NCBI RefSeq assembly: GCF_003576645.1
Contig: NC_044920.1
Span: 4,164,692 to 4,228,691 of the forward strand
Reading direction: 5' to 3'
Source: Ipomoea triloba
Lineage: Eukaryota; Streptophyta; Magnoliopsida; Solanales; Convolvulaceae
DNA length: 64,000 nucleotides
Positions 1 to 11,159 of the stretch are shown one piece after another (position 1 is the first letter of the stretch; the number at the start of each line of letters is the position of its first letter). The position numbers and the translations under genes are program-made. The notes under the pieces were generated by a model, which did no database searches, was not told the DNA's origin, and saw only the letters and a list, made by a program, of their open reading frames with translations.

Positions 1-212
1 CCTTGACTTTTAATTCCACCCAAAGTGGTCTTACTTGGCACAAACTGCTAGTTGATTAGTTATTACAAACTGCTACTTGGCACAAACTGGGTTGGTGGTC
101 ATATATAGTCAAATGCCTCTACATAATAATGATACGTGAGGATAATATAGGAATTCATGTAATAACTTTTTTCACAAAATATGTGAAAAATAAAATATCA
201 AAAGAGTGGTCA

Positions 213-306
213 AGACCTTGTGGTTTAGTGGCATTCGGTTGCACTCCCATATGAAGGGGAGTAGGTTTGAGATTCAGTGGAGGTGATAATGACTCTTTGT
301 GCTTAA
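213..306 (+). mobile_element. tRNA-derived SINE, degraded copy
   Basis: The segment shares order and wording with the better SINE at 59488-59599. It has an A-box-like TGGTTTAGTGG near its start, then CTCCCATATG, a degraded B-box around GGTTTGAGATTC, and a tail ending CTTTGTGCT. No poly(A) tail or target duplication is visible, so this is an old copy. The assignment rests on comparison within the window only. Confidence 0.55.
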
Positions 307-681
307 TTTTGAAGAATTCATTATCAATTAGAATAAGTTCTTCATCAACCAAACAATGTGAAATATATCTTTTTTAATCAAATTTGAAAAAAAAAATCCC
401 ATGGAAATATTTTTATGTGAACCAAATAGACTAGATGTATCTAATAGTCAAGAAGAAATAAAAAAAAAAAATTAAGTTTCATTTAAAAAAATTATTAAAA
501 AAATTGGTTCAATTGTTTGATTGGTGAAATAGAAATTACTGTGAATATTTTTTTTTTTTTGAAAATGAGGTGGATTTTTTTTTTGTTTTTTTTTTACTTA
601 TTATTATTTGTTGTTTTTGTGGCTCTTGGTACCACCTAGACCTCAGCTCCTGGGCTCTTCATTATGCATAGACCTTGGTTC

Positions 682-751
682 CTGGATGAACTTGGAACCA
701 AGTAGAGGCTCTACTTGGTCCCTTGCTCCACTTGGTTCCAAGTTCACCCAG
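682..751. repeat. Imperfect inverted repeat (hairpin)
   Basis: The 22-base left arm at 682-703 is nearly the reverse complement of 730-751, with a second internal pairing of CAAGTAGAG with CTCTACTTG. Together they could fold into a branched hairpin. No terminal target duplication was seen, so the origin is unclear. Confidence 0.6.
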
Positions 752-1060
752 TCCTCTCAGGACCATTTTACCAAATTATTCCGACTTTTATTTGGGATGA
801 GATTTGATTCTTAGACCTTCCATATGGAAAACAGCAATTATGCCATCAAATAACAACCGCCCCCGTCCTCGTCCCCATCTCGACAGTGAATTAAAAATAG
901 TCTCCATCCTTTCCCTCTCGCGGGAAATTAAGCGGGGACGGAGATTGCCCATCCCCGATCAATTCTTAGTCAAAATCTTAAATTAGTGTAAATTTTAATT
1001 TTAAAAATTAAAATCTAAGTCTTAATATATATAATTTTAAAAAATCTAATTTTAAAAATT

Positions 1061-1134
1061 ACTCCTCCCCTCCCTGTCCCGTCCCCACATATATATATAT
1101 ATATATGTGGGGACGGGACAGGGAGGCGAGGAGT
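1061..1134. repeat. Near-perfect 74-nt palindrome with (AT)n centre
   Basis: The two arms of about 27 bases are reverse complements with one mismatch (CCCC against CGCC), meeting in an alternating AT tract. The arms are GC-rich (CTCCC, GTCCCC) inside AT-rich DNA. It probably forms the core of a non-autonomous foldback repeat. Confidence 0.8.
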
Positions 1135-1563
1135 ATCTCCATTCCCGTCCTCGTTCCCTGAAAATTTTTCTTATCTCTGTCCTCATCAGGGACCGGACAA
1201 ATTGCCATCCCTATTTGAGAAATTACATGTTGGACAAGAGATTTAAATTATGAAATTACATGTTAACTCTTTTTTATTAAACAATTGAATGACAACATTT
1301 TAAATGAAAGACTAATTATGATAAACACATTAAAGTCAAGAATATAATTAAGCAAAATTAAAATATTTTTTTTGGTGAATAGGAGGGGCGAAAGGCCCGG
1401 GTGAATAAAATTAAAAGAATATGACTAAGTGTAATAATGTCATAATAATCAAAGACTATAAGTAAACTTTGTTCTTATCTGACATTTATTGAATATTACA
1501 TCTTAATCCATATTATTTACATATTAAGAACTAGTATTTTAGGTAAACTAAAGTCTTCAATAC

Positions 1564-1755
1564 TGCCAATGGCCTTGTGGCTGGTCTAATGGCACATTGG
1601 CACGAAGTGGCTCTGGGAGGTAATGGCTTCAAGCCTAGTGGGGCGCTATTGACTCTTGTACTTCAGTAGGTTGATAAAGTAACTATGAACGGCGACTACA
1701 TTCTACTAGAGTCAGTAATACTACAAAAAACAAAACAAAAAAAAAAAAACAAAAA
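1564..1755 (+). mobile_element. SINE with 13-bp target site duplication
   Basis: The element begins near GGCCTTGTGG, carries an A-box-like TGGTCTAATGG and a B-box-like GGCTTCAAGCC, and ends in an A-rich tail broken by C residues. It is flanked by the perfect direct repeat AAGTCTTCAATAC at 1551-1563 and 1756-1768. A Pol III promoter, A-rich tail and 13-bp duplication together identify a SINE mobilised by LINE machinery. The family name is not assigned. Confidence 0.85.
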
Positions 1756-2555
1756 AAGTCTTCAATACAAAAGTGGTAAATAATAATAGACTATTTTCAT
1801 TATGTAGACCGTAGAAAAGTGTTCTTACATCAAGAATTTGATACTGAAGTAGAAGTTGAGAGTACACACAATATTTTTCATAATTATAATTAAGGTCATA
1901 TTCACATTTGGCCATGGAGTATTATTTTTGTTAAGATATGGGAAATAAATGTAGCATGACTTGTAATCCAAAGGCTTGGATTTTATTGGCTTGAGAAAAT
2001 GTGTAGTATTTCTGGGTTTTGGTAGATAAATGTTCAGTATGGGCAGGGGGGCACGTCGAAGTCCATTAGTGGCCGCAGGATGTTTTGCCGGCGTCGTACG
2101 GCGGAGGGAGGGTGGGTGGAGGCTTGTAGACAGATTTGACGGCGAGACAAAAGGAGGACAAGTGGGCGTTGGCCGTCGTTATCTCCCCGTCACATTGGGT
2201 CTCCACCCAAACGCAACTGGTTGGAGTTTAGGTTCAAATTTCCTACGATGGGATATCAGAGATTTTGATGTTGGAACCTAGGAAATTATAAAAGATTCTA
2301 TGAAAATATTTTTAAAAATCCTTTAGAGATATTGTATTTTTTAATTAAAAAAAAAACAATGTGAAGAGGGGAAAAAAAGAGTTAAAGGGTTTATATTTTT
2401 TGAATTATTAGATTTGTGCATGGATTTTGATTGAAGATCGAAGAATTGATAGTTCGAAGATAGTAGGGGTCAGTTGAGCTAAAAGAGTACAAATTGTATC
2501 GTACACTTTGGAATTTATCGTAACACTTTGGAATTTACCATACGATGTAAGGTAT

Positions 2556-2673
2556 ACCCTGATATATGTTCATTGTTAGTATACTACAAGTTTATTTTGA
2601 TATATAATTATTTTTAATGCATTGCAAATCAAAATAAACTTATAGTGCACCAAAAATGTACTCATATCAGGGT
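2556..2673. mobile_element. Small MITE-like hairpin
   Basis: The segment starts ACCCTGATAT and ends ATATCAGGGT, and its outer 46 bases on each side pair with few mismatches around an AT-rich centre. The size (118 bp) and structure fit a miniature inverted-repeat transposon. I could not identify a clean target duplication. Confidence 0.6.
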
Positions 2674-2779
2674 CCATCTTGCTAGTGAATCATCATCTAT
2701 GGTATAAACATTGCTAAAAGAGTAACATGAGCAAAGGCATATGAAAGCCCATAGAAGCCTGGGAAGGCAAGTCCAAGGC

Positions 2780-4400
2780 TAGTGTGGTAGTTGATAAGTG
2801 TTTAATTTAATTGTCCATATTTTCACCTCTAAATTAAGTTATTTTATTTGTAAATCATTCCAAACTCATGGGATCATGACTAATTTGTGTTATTTTAAGA
2901 AGTAAGGAGTTGGAAAACTTTGGAAGTAAATTAAAGGAGCAAATCAAGGGAAATTAATTTGGAGCAAAAACTAGCCAAACTAATATAATTAGCCAATCCT
3001 TAGAGACAAAAGTCTGCTACCACAAAGGCCATCACGTCGTGAGAGACCTCGTGAAGTATGCCCTTGCGGACCAAGCTTGCTATCATGCGAACCGCCATGC
3101 CGTGAGGGGGCTCGTGAAACAACTCGATCTTAGCGATCAACTTCTACTATCATGAAGTGATAAGCTTCGTGAGACCAAGTTCCAACAAGTAAGCCAAGTT
3201 CTTTTATCACGCACCTTCGTCACTTCATGACACAATTCTTGAAGCCTAGTACACTGAGCTATCTTGGCCCATCACGTCGTGACGGGCTTCGTGATGCGCC
3301 AATTCCTATATGTAAATAGCAGAATTATGTCATTTCTCAAGGGTTTCGAACATCACACGAACCATGCATAGCTATTTCCTACTCGTTTTTTGTTTTTTTT
3401 TTTTTTCATATTTTTAGGTTTAGATTTATGTTCCTCTACACTTTTGGAACTTATATTGAAAGTTCAATTCCACATTTGGATTTCAATATTCTACCATCCA
3501 TTTCAATAGATAAGCTTTATTTTCCTTTTATCTCTTTATCTTGCAATGGTTATGATTTACACTTGTGCTTTTGTACACGTTCTTTATGCTATTGAATCAT
3601 GAGTAGTTAGTTTATGGGCTTGAGCTGACTATATGGTTGTTTTGTTTATCTTGATGCTTTATTTGTGATTAATAATGCATAATGGTAAATTTCTATCCTA
3701 TGTGTTTATCAGGGTGTTGTGAACATATCTTGTTAATGTTTGATGTACACATTCATTAGCATGTTTTTGGAGATCGAATTCTTGACTACAACAAGAGTTG
3801 GGTCGAGGATTCGAGCCACCCATTGCATAAACACAATTTCTCTCTATGAAAATAAGGGAAATTGTGAGCTCTTGGTGCTTTGTGTGATTGAAGAAGTTGG
3901 AGTTGATGAATCACGAGACTTGGACTATTCTTAGTTCTAATCTTTTTTTATTGATCATAAGAGTGGCTTGTAGACTAGGATACCTTAGTGCATTCTTGCT
4001 TGATTCCTTGGTTATTTGTTCTCCCTAATCCCATAGGCTATTGAAGCATCTAGAATATAATGTTGTCTTGCTTAAGTCCTAATTTTCTTGTTTAAAAAAA
4101 AAGTCCTAATTTTCTCATTATATGTTTAATTCTTGTTTATATGTGTTAGTCATATTTGTTTAGTTGTTATTGCTCCATTTGTGTTGTGAATTGCTTAGCT
4201 TCTAGTGAATTTCTTAATATTAGTGTCTAGATGCTTTTTCTTCTTTTAAAACAGTGTCTAGTTGCTTATTGTCCCATATCGTGTGCCATATCCCCCAATT
4301 CTTAGAGTACCGTAAAATACTTGTGCTTCCCTTAATTGTTTGAGTTCCGAATTCGCTAAGAAAGCGATATGGAATCATGTGAGTAGCTAAAATATAAAAG
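2780..4400. other. Unclassified repeat-like DNA, possibly a gypsy-type LTR relic
   Basis: No coding domain is seen. The stretch opens with TTGATAAGTGTTTAATTT and carries several imperfect repeats of ATCACGTCGTGA-like words at 3020-3300. It closes with a passage around 4260-4375 that resembles the U5 end of large plant gypsy LTRs. I saw neither a target duplication nor a second LTR, so this is a weak inference. Confidence 0.25.
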
Positions 4401-4416
4401 CTTAAATGTCTAATAA

Positions 4417-6020
4417 GAGTTTTTTCCCAAAATGATCCCTCGACTATTGCTCATTCTCAATTTTGTATTTTGACTTTCAATTGCACCTAATGTGGTCCCT
4501 TGACTTTCAAAAACTCACCCAATTTGGTCATCCGTTACATATTCCGTCAAATCAGTGTTAAAATGGAGGGCATTTTCGTCCATTTACCTATTGTTAGCCT
4601 CATAAACATTGAGAAATAGTTGAGGGACCGTTTTGAGAATAGTCAAGGGACCATTTTGGGAAAAACTATTTTATTTATTTCATTTTTGTTTATTTTCATT
4701 TTTTAGACTCTATAAAATTAGAATTTATATACATTTTTTTCTTACAAATATAAATACTTAAAATCATGCAATCCATCCTAAAAGTTTTTAACTTTTTTTA
4801 CAGACTTTTTCCCTCTATCTAAATATACAAACTATTCCTATGCAGATTTACAATAAGTTTCGTAAATTTTATAAATACTCATTTTTTAAGCACCGATTAA
4901 AATAATTCTTAGTCACATCCGTAATACTAAATATATTACTTTGGATTTTTTATAAATAAGATATAATATTATTAAACTCAAATAATTAAAAATAATGTGC
5001 GCACATCACAAAAGATTTTATGATTGACTTAAAAATTAACTATAAATTTTATTGTTGAATACAAATTGACAATTATTAAACATTATTTTTAATAATTATT
5101 GTGTCCCGTGTAATATACTAAAATTATTAGGTAGGATTTTTATAATTAAGGTATAATTTAATTAAATCAAAATTTTTTAAAATAATGTGTCCACATTACA
5201 AAATAAATTATACTTGCCTTAATAATTAATAATTAATAAAAAAAATAAGAAGAGGAAAACATATAAAAGATGTCATACAATATCTTAAATAATGTAAAAT
5301 AATATAAAATTTAATAATTACTTCGAAATCAAATACAGAAAATATTGCAGGAAACATTGACGAGATTTTACTTTCGGCTCATCTGAGAAGTTTACTAGAA
5401 AAATTTACCTTTCGGTTCAATATTTTCCCTACATTTTACACTCTTTGGGTGTCTACGCTTGAAAAAAATTATTATTTTCAATGGTAAAAGTAATATTTAA
5501 TGTGATACATAGTGATTGATTGTCTATGAACATAAGAAATTAAAAAAAAAAAAAGAAGTATATGAGTATTTATGAAATTTACGGAACTTATTGTAAAACT
5601 TCATAGGAATAGTTTGTATATTTAGAGGGGAAAAGTCTGTAAAGAAAGTTAAAAATTTTGAGGTTGGATTGCGCGATTTTAACTATTTATAATTGTAAGA
5701 AAAAATGTATAGAAATTCTATTTTTATAGTGTAAAAAATGAAAATAAACAAAAATGAAATAAATAAAATACTTTTTCTCAAAATGGTCCCTTGACTATCC
5801 TCAAAACGGTCCCTCAACTATTTCTCAATGTTTATTAGGCTAACAATAGGTAAATGGACTAAAATACCCTCCATTTTAACACTGATTTGACGGAATATGT
5901 AACGAAGGACCAAATTGGGTGAGTTTTTAAAAGTCGAGGGACCACATTAGGTGCAATTGAAAGTCGAAATGCAAAATTGAGAATGAGCAATAGTCGAGGG
6001 ACCATTTTGGGAAAAAACTC
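4417..6020. mobile_element. Non-autonomous Mutator-like element with long TIRs
   Basis: The element begins GAGTTTTTTCCCAAAATG and ends with its reverse complement. The left arm (4417 to about 4882) and right arm (about 5562 to 6020) are roughly 460-bp terminal inverted repeats. They are flanked by the perfect 9-bp direct repeat GTCTAATAA at 4408-4416 and 6021-6029. Long TIRs with a 9-bp duplication are the signature of TIR-type Mutator-like elements. The 680-bp centre is AT-rich with no open frame, so transposase must come from elsewhere. Smaller elements with related ends occur elsewhere in the window. Confidence 0.88.
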
Positions 6021-6106
6021 GTCTAATAATCATGGTATAACTACGAGTGAGGATGAATGGTCTCACCTTCTATAAATAAAGATCTTATAAATAAAGATCT
6101 TATTGG

Positions 6107-6393
6107 CACTGTTTGGTAAATAATCAGCCTATCAGTCAATTTTAACTTATTTTAACCACTATTAGTTGTTTGGTTAATAAGCTTTTTGTAACTCTAAAAT
6201 ACTAAAATTCAAAAGACTACTCAAATCAGCCTTTTCAATTAGCTTTTTGAGAAAAAAAATTATACCAAACAGCTATCAGCTAATAGCCAATCTATCAAAC
6301 AACTTTTTACAATCAGCTAATGTTATTAACAAATCATACTTTCTAACCCAAACAGCCAACCTAATCAGCCAACAGTCATTTACCAAACATGGT
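6107..6393. mobile_element. hAT-like MITE
   Basis: The left end contains ACTGTTTGGTAAAT and the right end ATTTACCAAACATG, a terminal inverted repeat with the internal word AATCAGCC repeated towards both ends. The length and the TGTTTGGTAAAT motif fit a common plant hAT-type MITE. The candidate 8-bp duplication is imperfect. A 15-bp tandem TATAAATAAAGATCT lies just upstream at 6071-6100. Confidence 0.6.
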
Positions 6394-7051
6394 CATTGTC
6401 TTCCATGATATAACGCATCCTTTATAGTAACGCAACATCTTTATTGTTCTTGCATTATTTGTGTGGCTCTTTTGGCTTATTTTGCAATCTAATCCCTATA
6501 TTATGAGTTAGTTCTCGAATTTGTCTTGCCCTAAAAAATTGAGTTTTATCATAAGATTTAGTCTCTAAGATAATAGTGCTTTGTAAATTCAGTTATTAAG
6601 ATATCAAGTACAAGTATTACAAATTTACTTTTTAATGCATCTTTTAAAGTGGTTATTATTGGAAAAATAGTACTAAAATGGTATTTAAGTGGCCATTTTG
6701 TGGTACAATTTAAAGTGGGGTCCACAACCGATTTGGGTCGGGTCGAAGTGGATTCGAGTTCTTCGTAGTGAGATGAAGAGATCCATATATTGTACGCTCA
6801 AAATGAATAATGTGTGAATGAGAAATTGGTTCTCAAAGTAGACTCATTTGAGATGGAATTTGAGGTGAGGAAAAGCTTGAGTAACTTTGTCTCACATTGG
6901 TTGGGAAGGAAGATTTGCCCCACTATAAATACAAGAGGCTTTTTAAGGCTAATTGACTTGTATGGCATAGAGGCTCTCTCTCGCGCGCAGAGGGGGGGGT
7001 GCAAATCAAATCCCAAATTGAGCCTGAAAAGGCTTGACTCGTGTACGCAGG

Positions 7052-7203
7052 TGCGGGCACGAATGTCGTCCGGAAAATTGGCTGGTCTTGCGGGCATAAG
7101 TTATGATCTCTCGTTCGAGACATCAACTGCGGGCACGAACGTCGTCCGGAAAATTGGTTGGTCTTGCGGGCATAAGTTATGATCTCTCGTTCGAGACATC
7201 AAG
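7052..7203. repeat. 76-bp tandem duplication
   Basis: Copy 7052-7127 and copy 7128-7203 differ at only a few positions. Each contains GTCGTCCGGAAAATTGG and ends in GTTCGAGACATCAA. This is a simple local duplication in GC-rich, repeat-like DNA. Confidence 0.9.
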
Positions 7204-7759
7204 GTGAACTGACCCCTCGAAGTGGCGTGCAATGTCTCGAAGCATGCACTTCTTGACGTCTCGCGGCGCGGGTGATGTCTCGATGGTTCGCAGACTGGAA
7301 CCATGTCTCGAACGCGACGTTTCACCTATTACGAAATTAATTTGATTAATTCCAATCATTATTTTCAGTGTTATTTCGTGTGTAATGGACTTGTTGTTAA
7401 TGTTGGTTAGTGGCAGAATTAATTTCTGCTAGTGGGTGGAGGTTACAAATGAATTATCAAATGCCATAATTAATGCTATGATCCATTCTCCTCTACTATA
7501 TATTCGTAGGTGAGCAGCAGGTTTTGGACACACCAAGAACTCACGAAAATACTCCGTTTTTCTCCTCAAAACACTGCTCATCATTCCTTCAAGCCACCTG
7601 CGTTGATCCCACGTCCTAGTTCGCCGGATACCTAGTTTGTGTGCTCAAACGCCGGTATCGTAGTACGTTTTATCTTGGGAAACCTAGACCGCAACGCTCC
7701 AGCACCCCGGGAGGCGGTAAATAAGGTTTTAAAGATAGTGGCAACACGACTCGTGCTTC

Positions 7760-8209
7760 CAACCACCCGAGATCGTCCAGTTTTTCATCCAAAGTTGTAT
7801 TCCAGGTTTATCTAGCCTTTGTGGTTTATTTCCTAGTGTATTTATCCTTCGTGGATATTTATTTATTTGTATTTTCCATCTTCTAGTAATTTTCGAGAAT
7901 CAATTTCCTTACCGTTATTGTGGCTTCTCATCTATAACTATAATAAAACCACATTTTTTTATAAATAAAAATAATGTTCAGTGGCAACCACATGAGATCG
8001 TCCCGTTTTTCATCCAAAGTTGTATTCTAGGTTTATTTAGCCTTTGTGGTTTATTTCCTGGTGTATTTATCCTTCATAGATATTTATTTATTTGTATTTT
8101 CCATCTTCTAGTGATTTTTGAGAATCAATTTCCTTACAGTTATTGTGGCTTCTCATCTATAACTATAATAAAACCACAATTTTTGATAAATAAAAATAAT
8201 GTTCAGTTT
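7760..8209. repeat. 225-bp tandem duplication
   Basis: Copy 7760-7984 and copy 7985-8209 share GAGATCGTCC near the start and AATAATGTTCAG at the end, with about 5 percent differences. The left copy follows a passage that resembles an element leader. The duplication itself is directly visible. Confidence 0.9.
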
Positions 8210-8429
8210 CCACCTACCCATTATATTAAAAACTACGTAGTTTTGATGAATTTGCACAACATTAAATTATAGTTGTAAATTAGAATTTTTTTCACATTTA
8301 TTGTTAACATTTTAATAAATTTGATAAATAATAATACTAAAGTTTATTCTAACGGGATGTGAGGTTATTTAAGGGAAGAAAATAATATAATAGAGGGTAA
8401 AGAATGAAAATCATAAAAGATTACTAAAA

Positions 8430-8996
8430 TCAAAATAATATGAACCATTCGTTCAATTCGAACCTAACCGGACACAACCTAAATAGTATGGACGGTTACG
8501 ATTATGATTCAGAATCGAAAAAATAAAATAAAATAATTGTTGAATTTAGACTATTTTAAAAATAAGAAATAAAATTATAAAATAAATAAATAAATAAGTT
8601 TTGATTGGCGGTTCAAAATCGAAATTGAAACTGAACTGATTTATCAAAATAAGTGTTTGATCATTTTCACTATATATGACTGAGGTTCAGTTCCGGTTCA
8701 CGGTTCACGGTTTAACAATTATTTTATTTTATGTTATTTTTTCGGTTCTGAATCGTAACCAGAACCATCCATACTATTTCGATATGATTGCTACAATGTC
8801 CGAGTAGGTTCGAACCAAATCGTGATTATCCATACATATAAGCAATAATTAGTTGGAGAAGAAAAATAAATGAAATAGTTATTTTTAAGGACAAAAATGT
8901 CAATTTAACATTACATGGGGAAAAACCGCCACTTTAGTAATTAAGGGGGAAAAAGTGCTATATACATATAACATAAGGGAAAATGTGTCAATTTTC
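8430..8996. mobile_element. Truncated inverted copy of the 45220-45839 element
   Basis: The right end reads GGGAAAATGTGTCAATTTTCC, and the inside contains words such as GGTTCACGGTTCACGGTTT and TTTTGATTGGCGG. These are the reverse complement of the complete element at 45220-45839. The left terminal inverted repeat is missing, so this copy is incomplete. It is another non-autonomous TIR transposon of the same family. Confidence 0.7.
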
Positions 8997-8997
8997 C

Positions 8998-9051
8998 ATT
9001 ATTATTATTATTATTATTATTATTAATTAATTAATTAATTAATTAATTAAT
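8998..9051. repeat. Compound microsatellite (ATT)n-(TTAA)n
   Basis: A run of ATT triplets passes directly into a run of TTAA units. This is simple sequence with no gene content, lying immediately after the truncated TIR element. Confidence 0.95.
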
Positions 9052-9590
9052 TTGAGATGCCGTGTAGGAAAGTGTGTAGGGAAAAAAGGAAAAAAAAAAA
9101 AAAAACAACAATTTTTTTTTTTGCTGGGCGTAGTAAGTGCGCTCAATGCGCATCTACAATGTTAATTTCTTATTTTTACACTTGTAGGAGTTCAATTTTC
9201 TTCTCTTCTCTCACATCTCTCTTCTACATTAGCTCAAAAGCTTGAAAAATATCCAAGAAAATTTCTTGGGGTTTCTATAACCTGAACTTTATTAGAGCAT
9301 ATCAAGATGAGTTTTTTTCCTTAGGTAGAGAGGAGAGAGAAGAAATTATATTACACATAAGTGACTTTTATGTAAAACTCACAAAACAGAGAGAGAAGAA
9401 ACATTGTTGGTCTGCTGCATTGTGTACACCAACAATGCCTAGTGAGCGTGTTTCAACAAAATTTAAATTTTATTTTTCTGTTTTTTTTTCTTCTCTTTCC
9501 CCCCTATTCTCTATCCAACTGGCTAAAATTGATAATATACCAATACTGATGGTGATGTTCTTAGTAAGGTTATTCACAATAATGTTTTTA
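9052..9590. other. Non-coding stretch with poly(A), poly(T) and CT/GA-rich tracts
   Basis: No gene is supported. Poly(A) and poly(T) runs at 9088-9122 are followed by pyrimidine-rich and GAGAGA-rich tracts up to about 9400. The 62-codon frame at 9057-9245 is a by-product of these runs. Confidence 0.4.
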
Positions 9591-9595
9591 GAGGG

Positions 9596-10274
9596 TGGGG
9601 GGTGGGGGGTGAGGGGGGGGGGGGGGGGGGGGGNNNNNNNNNNNNNNNNNNNNNNNNNNNNNNNNNNNNNNNNNNNNNNNNNNNNNNNNNNNNNNNNNNN
9701 NNNNNNNNNNNNNNNNNNNNNNNNNNNNNNNNNNNNNNNNNNNNNNNNNNNNNNNNNNNNNNNNNNNNNNNNNNNNNNNNNNNNNNNNNNNNNNNNNNNN
9801 NNNNNNNNNNNNNNNNNNNNNNNNNNNNNNNNNNNNNNNNNNNNNNNNNNNNNNNNNNNNNNNNNNNNNNNNNNNNNNNNNNNNNNNNNNNNNNNNNNNN
9901 NNNNNNNNNNNNNNNNNNNNNNNNNNNNNNNNNNNNNNNNNNNNNNNNNNNNNNNNNNNNNNNNNNNNNNNNNNNNNNNNNNNNNNNNNNNNNNNNNNNN
10001 NNNNNNNNNNNNNNNNNNNNNNNNNNNNNNNNNNNNNNNNNNNNNNNNNNNNNNNNNNNNNNNNNNNNNNNNNNNNNNNNNNNNNNNNNNNNNNNNNNNN
10101 NNNNNNNNNNNNNNNNNNNNNNNNNNNNNNNNNNNNNNNNNNNNNNNNNNNNNNNNNNNNNNNNNNNNNNNNNNNNNNNNNNNNNNNNNNNNNNNNNNNN
10201 NNNNNNNNNNNNNNNNNNNNNNNNNNNNNNNNNNNNNNNNNNNNNNNNNNNNNNNNNNNACCCCCCCCCCCCCC

Positions 10275-10300
<26 letters not shown>
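9596..10300. other. Assembly gap flanked by poly(G) and poly(C)/(CA)n
   Basis: Undetermined bases fill 9634-10259. The left side ends in a run of more than 20 G residues after GGGTGGGG-type repeats. The right side starts with 15 C residues followed by a (CA)n microsatellite at 10275-10300. The homopolymers probably stopped sequencing. Any open frame across the gap is an artefact of the unknown bases. Confidence 0.97.
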
Positions 10301-10305
<5 letters not shown>

Positions 10306-10893
10306 TCTTCCTTCTTTATTTTAGGTGGCAAAAAAATCTAACAAACTTTGATAACTATTGAGGATACTCTTATCTCTACAATTCTCTCTTCCTTTAAAAA
10401 GTCGACTATACTCCAACATAATCAAATTTGTAATTTTGTCACTATTTTTTCAACATATCTACAATTTCAACTCACTATCAAAAGCAAGTCAGGCTTTCAT
10501 ATTACATTCAGTAATAATAAATTAATTATAAAGTACGGAGTAATAATTTTTATTTATTTTTTTTTAAAAAGGTACAAAAGGCCACTCAAGTTTACAAGCT
10601 TTCAAACAAAGAAAGTTTTCAAACGAAGTGAAAAAAAAAAAAAAACAAAAGGAAAATGTCACCTCATCTTGCAAAGATAAAATTTGCTTAACATATTAAA
10701 ATGGACTAATTTTTTCTCTCTTTTTTTTTCTTTGATAAGTTCAAGTGCCTAATTAGAATTTTATTAATTTTCTAATAAATAAAATCTTTTACATTTCAGA
10801 CTTGGGCTCAGCAGCCATAATTTGATAGATTTTTCTCCAATGCAATTAACCTTTAAGTTACTAATTTTTACTGTTCAAAAGACTAACACAAAA
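10301..10893. other. AT-rich non-coding stretch
   Basis: I see no gene or clear element here. The 110-codon frame at 10348-10680 has AT-driven composition (many I, F, K) and no domain. It ends just before the tRNA-His gene. Confidence 0.4.
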
Positions 10894-10965
10894 GTGGCTG
10901 TAGTTTAGTGGTGAGAATTCCACGTTGTGGCCGTGGAGACCTGGGCTCGAATCCCAGCAGCCACA
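10894..10965 (+). tRNA. tRNA-His (anticodon GUG)
   Basis: The 72-nt sequence folds into a full cloverleaf. The acceptor stem GTGGCTG pairs with CAGCCAC, the anticodon stem CCACG/CGTGG encloses loop TTGTGGC with anticodon GTG, and the T arm contains GGCTCGAATCC. The internal A box (TAGTTTAGTGG) and B box (GGCTCGAATCC) are intact. A TTTTT Pol III terminator follows within about 5 bases of the 3' end, and CAACACAA-like motifs precede it as in plant tRNA genes. It looks functional. Confidence 0.97.
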
Positions 10966-11089
10966 AAATTTTTATAATTTTGCATTTCCCCAGACCCCAG
11001 TCCAGTTACGTACCCAATATCTGGGCACCAATACACTCATCTTTATTCACTCAGTATTTGTGCCCCCAGTTCACTCAAAATTAATTTAA

Positions 11090-11091
11090 AA

Positions 11092-11126
<35 letters not shown>

Positions 11127-11155
11127 TAGTATTTTCACCCGTGCGTTACACAGAA
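11090..11155 (-). mobile_element. ATT microsatellite next to a Helitron-like 3' terminus
   Basis: An (ATT)n run ends at about 11125 and is followed by CTAGT and the short hairpin CCCGTGCGTTACACAG. Read on the minus strand, this is hairpin then CTAG, followed by a flanking base, which is the classic Helitron 3' end. The matching TC end was not located, so only the terminus is claimed. Confidence 0.45.
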
Positions 11156-11159
11156 TGAA

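Larger units (their letters stand above)
1..2555. other. AT-rich intergenic DNA with small repeats
   Basis: No gene could be supported here. The stretch is AT-rich with many homopolymer runs and short open frames that lack any recognisable domain. The 83-codon frame at 2030-2281 is GC-richer than its surroundings but has no family resemblance I can name. The sequence does hold two SINE copies and two hairpin repeats, listed separately. A passage around 860-1220 is rich in CCCCGTCC-type words and ends near TTGCCATCCCTATTT, which looks like a degraded dispersed repeat. Confidence 0.5.
6400..8429. other. Intergenic DNA of repeat origin, class unknown
   Basis: No protein domain is recognisable; the 122-codon frame at 6814-7182 overlaps the 76-bp tandem duplication and is probably chance. 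The GC-rich stretch 6960-7330 and the block 7500-7760 look like parts of a retroelement LTR or leader. A promoter-like CCACATTGG-type word with CTATAAATAC appears at about 6890-6935. No flanking duplication supports a definite element. Confidence 0.3.

Noticed and set aside
2030..2281. 83-codon GC-rich open frame
   Set aside because: No recognisable domain, no splice partners, and the surroundings are repeat-rich; not enough to call a gene.
6814..7182. 122-codon open frame on the plus strand
   Set aside because: It runs through a 76-bp tandem duplication and repeat-like DNA with competing frames on both strands; it is best explained as chance.
9420..10361. Several 240-313-codon open frames across the N block
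   Set aside because: They exist only because undetermined bases cannot produce stops; the few real residues are poly-Gly or poly-Pro from homopolymers.
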